Shown: in pieces, positions 5,192 through 8,518 of the stretch
How the letters are laid out: every line of letters begins with the position of its first letter
Position numbering within the stretch: the first letter of the stretch is position 1
Assembly: GCA_013360985.1 (NCBI GenBank)
Contig: JABWAM010000097.1
Span: forward strand, 1 to 8,518
Length of the DNA stretch: 8,518 nt
Direction of reading: 5' to 3'
From: Verrucomicrobiia bacterium
GTDB lineage: Bacteria > Verrucomicrobiota > Verrucomicrobiia > JABWAM01
Notes under the pieces: generated by a model
What the model was told of the DNA's origin: nothing
Database searches by the model: none
The model's input: the letters and a program-made list of their open reading frames with translations, nothing else
Program-made: the position numbers and the translations under genes

Positions 5192-6805
5192 ATGAAGAAA
5201 ACCGTTCTTCTCGTCGCCAACGGCGATCTCCGCCTCTCCGCCAACCGCACGTGTTGGCCCGCCCAGCAGGCCGCCGAAAAGATGGTCGTGGCCGCCTTTC
5301 GCAAGGAGGGCGTCGCTGTGCGTCGCGCCCACGGATACGACGCCAAGAAACGCCACGGTTTCATTGACAGCCAAAAATATGGGATGGAGGTGTTTGCGCG
5401 CGTCAATCGCGACACCCCCCTCGTGGTCGTCGAGGCCGTCTGGCAGTATTCCCATCATCTCCTTCACGGGCTCATCTCCCATCGCGCCCCGATTCTCACC
5501 GTGGCCAACTGGAGCGGCCAATGGCCGGGGCTCGTCGGGATGCTCAATCTCAACGGCTCGCTCACCAAGGCGGGGGTGCGCTACAGCACGCTCTGGAGCG
5601 AGACCTTCAAGGACGACGCCTTTCGCCGTTGCCTCCGCCAATGGCTCGCCCACGGCTTTATCCAGCACGACACGAGCCATGTCCGTTCCGCGCGCACGCT
5701 GAAGCTGCCGGATCGCGCCCTCGATCTCGGCCTCCGCTTCGCCGCCGAGCTGCGCGAAAAGAAGGCGATCCTCGGCGTCTTCGACGAAGGTTGCATGGGG
5801 ATGTACAACGCGATCATCCCCGACGAGCTCCTCCATCCGACGGGGGTCTATAAGGAGCGCCTCAGCCAGTCTGCCCTCGTCGCCGCGATGCGCGAAGTCC
5901 CCGACATCGAGGCGCGCGCCGTGCGCGCGTGGTACGACCGAAAGGGGATGAAGTTCAAGACCGGCCCGAACGAGGAGACCGATCTTACCGAACGCCAAAT
6001 CCTCGAACAGTGCCGGATGTACATCGCCGCGGTGCGCCTCGCCGACGAGTTCGGTTGCGCGGCGATCGGCATTCAGTATCAGCAGGGGCTCAAGGATATG
6101 GCGCCCGCGTCCGACCTCGTCGAGGGCACGCTCAACAACTGCGACCGTCCGCCGGTGCGCTGCGCCAAGAGCGGCCGCCTCCTCTACGCGGGCGAAGCCC
6201 TCCCGCACTTCAACGAAGTGGACGAATGCGCCGGGCTCGACGGCCTCGTGACCTACCGCCTCTGGCGCGCCCTCGGGCTCGATCCGGAAAATACGCTCCA
6301 CGACGTCCGCTGGGGCGAACCCTACAAAGGGCATGGCGTCAACGACTACGTCTGGGTCTTCGAGATCTCCGGCGCCGCGCCTCCGAAACATTTTCTCGGA
6401 GGCTGGAGCGGCGCCGTGAGCGAGCGGCAACCCGAGATGTTCTTCCGCCTCGGCGGCGGCACCCTCAAGGGGATCAGCAAACCCGGCGTCATCGTCTGGA
6501 GCCGCATCTTCGTCGCCGAGGGTCGTCTCCACGCCGACATCGGCATCGGGAAGGTCGTCGCCCTCCCGCGCGCCGAAACCGAGCGGCGCTGGAAGGCTAC
6601 GTCACCCCAGTGGCCGATCATGCACGCCGTCCTCCCCGGCATCACCCGCGACCAGATGATGGCGCGCCACAAAGCCAACCACATCCAGGTAGCGTACGCG
6701 CGCGACCTCAAGAGCGCGCAGCTCGCCCTCGCGACCAAGGTCGCCGCGTTCCAGGCGATGGGGATCGAGACCTTCGTCTGCGGCGACGAGAGCGGACTCT
6801 GTTGA
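5192..6805 (+). CDS. L-fucose/L-arabinose isomerase-fold protein, probable deoxysugar isomerase
   Basis: Likely cytosolic metal-dependent aldose-ketose isomerase (FucI/AraA superfamily), probably acting on a 6-deoxy sugar such as L-fucose or L-rhamnose. The 537-residue product starts with a strand-rich N-terminus (MKKTVLLVANGDLRLS). It has a conserved LTVANWSGQWPGLVGMLNL block (102-120), FDEGCMGMYNAIIPDELLHP (197-216), GVYKERLSQSAL (218-229), GIQYQQGLKDMAPASDL (293-309), DECAGLDGLVTYRLW (344-358) and a C-terminal RHKANHIQVAYA (492-503). Its histidines are candidates for the metal-binding His of the family. I could not assign the other metal ligands with confidence. It is shorter than E. coli FucI (591 residues) and unlike RhaA. 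No Shine-Dalgarno precedes the ATG. It is followed after 34 nt by rhamnulokinase, with which it probably forms an operon and a pathway. An unrelated sugar substrate remains possible. Confidence 0.75.
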   Translation: MKKTVLLVANGDLRLSANRTCWPAQQAAEKMVVAAFRKEGVAVRRAHGYDAKKRHGFIDSQKYGMEVFARVNRDTPLVVVEAVWQYSHHLLHGLISHRAPILTVANWSGQWPGLVGMLNLNGSLTKAGVRYSTLWSETFKDDAFRRCLRQWLAHGFIQHDTSHVRSARTLKLPDRALDLGLRFAAELREKKAILGVFDEGCMGMYNAIIPDELLHPTGVYKERLSQSALVAAMREVPDIEARAVRAWYDRKGMKFKTGPNEETDLTERQILEQCRMYIAAVRLADEFGCAAIGIQYQQGLKDMAPASDLVEGTLNNCDRPPVRCAKSGRLLYAGEALPHFNEVDECAGLDGLVTYRLWRALGLDPENTLHDVRWGEPYKGHGVNDYVWVFEISGAAPPKHFLGGWSGAVSERQPEMFFRLGGGTLKGISKPGVIVWSRIFVAEGRLHADIGIGKVVALPRAETERRWKATSPQWPIMHAVLPGITRDQMMARHKANHIQVAYARDLKSAQLALATKVAAFQAMGIETFVCGDESGLC

Positions 6806-6839
6806 AGAAGAGCCCTCTCCCGCCCGCGGCAACCTCCCC

Positions 6840-8315
6840 ATGAAACTCCTCGCCTTCGACCTTGGCGCGGAGAGCGGCCGCGCGATCCTCGGCGCGCTCG
6901 CGGACGATCGCCTCGCCATCGAGGTCCTCGCGCGGTTTCCGAATCTCCCGCGGCAAACGCATGGCCACTGGCGTTGGAACACCGAAGCCCTCTTCGGCGC
7001 GATGCGCGACGCCCTCCGCGGCGCGCTCCAGTCGCATACCGATCTCGACGCCCTCGGCTGCGACACCTGGGGAGTGGACTACGTCGCCTTGGATCGCAAC
7101 GATCGGCTCCTCGATGCGCCCTTCTGTTACCGGGATCCGCGCACCGACGGGATCCTGGAGAAAGGGTTCGCGCGCCTCGCGCGCGAGGAGCTTTATCGCG
7201 AAACCGGCTGCCAATTTCTGCCGTTCAACACCTGTTTCCAATTTCTCGCCGCGACCCTCGGCCACGGGCCCGCATGGAACGCCGTCGGGTCCGTCCTCTG
7301 GATGGCCGACTACTTCCATTTCCTCCTGAGCGGGACGAAAATCGCCGAGGTTTCTCTCGCAAGCACCTCCCAGATCTACAATCCCGCGCGTCGCGCGTGG
7401 TCGGAAAAGGTCATGAACGCGTTCGGCGTTCCCTTTTCGATCCTGCCGCGAATCGTTCCCTCGGGCGAGCCGCTCGGCGCGCTCTCCTCCGCGCTCGGCC
7501 TCGGAAGCGCCGGCGCGCGCGTCAAGGTCGTCGCCCCCTGCGCGCACGACACCGGCTGCGCCTTCGCCGCCATCCCCGCCGAAGGCGACGACTGGGCGTG
7601 CCTCAGCAGCGGCACCTGGTCGCTCCTCGGCGCCGAACTGGAAAAGCCACGCATCACCGACGTCGCGCGCGACCTCGGCTTCACGAACGAGGTCGGCGTG
7701 GACCATACGATCCGTTTCCTCAAAAACATCGTGGGCCTCTGGATCGTTCAGGAATGCCGGCGCGCGTGGGAAACGGAAGGAACGCCATACGATTATCCGA
7801 CTCTGACGCGACTCGCCGCGGAAGCGAAACCGTTCGGCGCGATCGTGGATCCCGACGATCCGCGTTTCGTGAAGCCGGGCGACATGCCGAAGAAAATCGC
7901 CGACGCCTGCCGGGAGACCGGACAACCCGCTCCCGAAGGCGTCGGCGCGGTCGTCCGCTGCGCCTGCGAAAGCCTCGCGCTCGAATATCGCCATGTCCTC
8001 GGGAAACTCGAACAGGCCCTCGGCCGCCGCTTCGGGCTTCTCCACGTCGTCGGAGGTGGCTCGCAAAACGCGCTCCTCAACCAGCTCACCGCGAACGCGA
8101 CCGGCCGTCCCGTCGTCGCCGGGCCCGCCGAAGCCACCGCGATCGGCAACTGTCTCATCCAAGCGAAGGGCTTGGGCGCCGTGAAAGATCGCGCCCATCT
8201 CCGCCGCATCGTGCGCCGCAGCGTCGAACTCCGTCGCTATGACCCGCGCGACCCGGCGAAATGGGACGCCCATTTCGCGCGCTTCCTCGAGATCAAACGC
8301 CGCGCGGGCGGCTGA
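6840..8315 (+). CDS. rhaB: Rhamnulokinase (FGGY sugar kinase)
   Basis: ATP-dependent cytosolic kinase that phosphorylates L-rhamnulose to L-rhamnulose 1-phosphate. The 491 residues match the usual RhaB length (about 489). The N-terminal nucleotide-fold signature is FDLGAESGR (6-14), followed by the sugar-region motif DTWGVDYVAL (75-84) and CYRDPRT (96-102). The catalytic Asp237 lies in APCAHDTGCA (232-241), and SSGTWSLLG is at 256-264. Rhamnulokinase-like FTNEVGV (281-287) and RFLKNIVGLWIVQECR (292-307) are followed by the C-terminal VVGGGSQNALLNQL (403-416) and EATAIGN (431-437). The QECRRAW and FLKN wording favours RhaB over fuculokinase, though fuculose use cannot be excluded given the fucose-type isomerase next door. 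No clear Shine-Dalgarno is seen in the 34-nt gap. No rhamnulose-1-phosphate aldolase or transporter is in the window. Confidence 0.92.
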   Translation: MKLLAFDLGAESGRAILGALADDRLAIEVLARFPNLPRQTHGHWRWNTEALFGAMRDALRGALQSHTDLDALGCDTWGVDYVALDRNDRLLDAPFCYRDPRTDGILEKGFARLAREELYRETGCQFLPFNTCFQFLAATLGHGPAWNAVGSVLWMADYFHFLLSGTKIAEVSLASTSQIYNPARRAWSEKVMNAFGVPFSILPRIVPSGEPLGALSSALGLGSAGARVKVVAPCAHDTGCAFAAIPAEGDDWACLSSGTWSLLGAELEKPRITDVARDLGFTNEVGVDHTIRFLKNIVGLWIVQECRRAWETEGTPYDYPTLTRLAAEAKPFGAIVDPDDPRFVKPGDMPKKIADACRETGQPAPEGVGAVVRCACESLALEYRHVLGKLEQALGRRFGLLHVVGGGSQNALLNQLTANATGRPVVAGPAEATAIGNCLIQAKGLGAVKDRAHLRRIVRRSVELRRYDPRDPAKWDAHFARFLEIKRRAGG

Positions 8316-8332
8316 TCCGCTCCCGCCGCGCG

Positions 8333-8364
8333 AAAAATATCTCGCACCGGCCTTCGCGCCCGAG
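8333..8364 (-). terminator. Possible intrinsic terminator of the minus-strand glycosyltransferase
   Basis: Reading the minus strand, CTCG (8364-8361) pairs with CGAG (8344-8341), and an inner GGC can pair with GCC leaving a 4-nt bulge. ATATTTTT (8340-8333) follows directly. It starts two bases after the TAA. The stem is short and imperfect, but the T-run is the only one in this GC-rich gap. Confidence 0.3.
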
Positions 8365-8366
8365 CC

Positions 8367-8518
8367 TTATTTCGCCGGCGCGGACGCGGGGATCGCCCAA
8401 AAATCCTGGAAGGCGCGCTCCCAAGTCCGTCGCCCCATGCTCCGCCGCGCGGCATCCCCCATCTCGCGCCGCAGCGCCGCGTCCACGGCCAGGCGGCGCA
8501 TCGCGGCGTGCAAGGCGG
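8367..8518 (-). CDS. C-terminal end of a probable family-4 glycosyltransferase (partial)
   Basis: Only the last 49 codons and the TAA (8369-8367) lie in the window; the rest is beyond the right edge. Translated by hand, it reads ALHAAMRRLAVDAALRREMG, then DAARRSMGRRTWERAFQDFW, then IPASAPAK. The pattern L-A-x-D-x-x-L-R-x-x-M-G-x-x-A-R followed by T-W-E-x-x-x-x-x-F is the usual C-terminal tail of GT-B, family-4 (RfaB/WcaA-like) glycosyltransferases, which add sugars from nucleotide donors at the cytosolic face. It is convergent with rhaB, with a 51-nt gap. If correct, it extends the envelope-polysaccharide theme of 1436-3919. So little is present that substrate and exact family cannot be judged. 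Confidence 0.65.
   Translation of the reverse strand, partial: ALHAAMRRLAVDAALRREMGDAARRSMGRRTWERAFQDFWAIPASAPAK

Noticed and set aside
5090..6532. A 480-codon minus-strand open frame opposite the isomerase.
   Set aside because: The plus strand has conserved isomerase blocks throughout; the antisense product has charged, repetitive composition and no recognisable motif.
6708..8273. A 521-codon minus-strand open frame opposite rhamnulokinase.
   Set aside because: Rhamnulokinase signatures fill the plus strand; this frame mirrors its codon bias.
8237..8455. A 72-codon minus-strand frame across the rhaB end and the right gap.
   Set aside because: It overlaps the rhaB C-terminus and uses a different frame from the glycosyltransferase-like tail ending at 8367, which has the recognisable pattern.
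1..8518. tRNA, rRNA, CRISPR array, transposase, phage or toxin-antitoxin genes.
   Set aside because: I looked for cloverleaf-like arms, regularly spaced direct repeats, DDE or tyrosine recombinase motifs and small paired genes, and saw none that hold up.

Overview
The window is a GC-rich (roughly 65%), tightly packed stretch of bacterial chromosome. The NagA variant, the FucI/AraA-fold isomerase paired with a RhaB-type kinase, and the short polysaccharide-export lipoprotein all resemble proteins of the PVC group (Verrucomicrobiota, Kiritimatiellota or Planctomycetota). That placement is inferred from protein style only; no rRNA or other marker gene is present.

Layout, left to right. 1-189 is a visibly less GC-rich stretch with half of a diverged repeat and a small palindrome. 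190-1386 (+) is an N-acetylglucosamine-6-phosphate deacetylase. About 1436-2056 (+) is a one-SLBB polysaccharide-export lipoprotein, followed 21 nt later by 2078-3919 (+), a polytopic O-antigen ligase/polymerase-family protein with a C-terminal TPR-like tail. 3920-4160 is non-coding between convergent genes and holds two hairpins and the second repeat copy. 4161-5048 (-) is a short-chain polyprenyl (farnesyl-type) diphosphate synthase. 5049-5191 is a divergent control region with a perfect 12-bp inverted repeat and two back-to-back promoter-like signals. 5192-6805 (+) is a fucose/arabinose-isomerase-like protein and 6840-8315 (+) a rhamnulokinase, probably one operon. From 8367 to the right edge, on the minus strand, is the C-terminus of what looks like a family-4 glycosyltransferase.

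How the genes fit together. Three functional groups are present. Amino sugar and deoxysugar use is represented by nagA and by the isomerase-kinase pair, which would turn a free 6-deoxy sugar into a ketose 1-phosphate. Envelope or exopolysaccharide assembly is represented by the export lipoprotein, the ligase/polymerase and the glycosyltransferase end. Isoprenoid supply is represented by the prenyl synthase, which feeds the lipid carrier used in polysaccharide assembly, although that functional link is only inferred.

No tRNA, rRNA, CRISPR array, insertion sequence or phage gene was seen. The main unexplained signals are non-coding: a diverged repeat pair with a coding-like substitution pattern, a palindrome family sharing the word GGGAAACCT, and TTGAnn-17-TAnnnn motifs ending only 6-8 nt before start codons.
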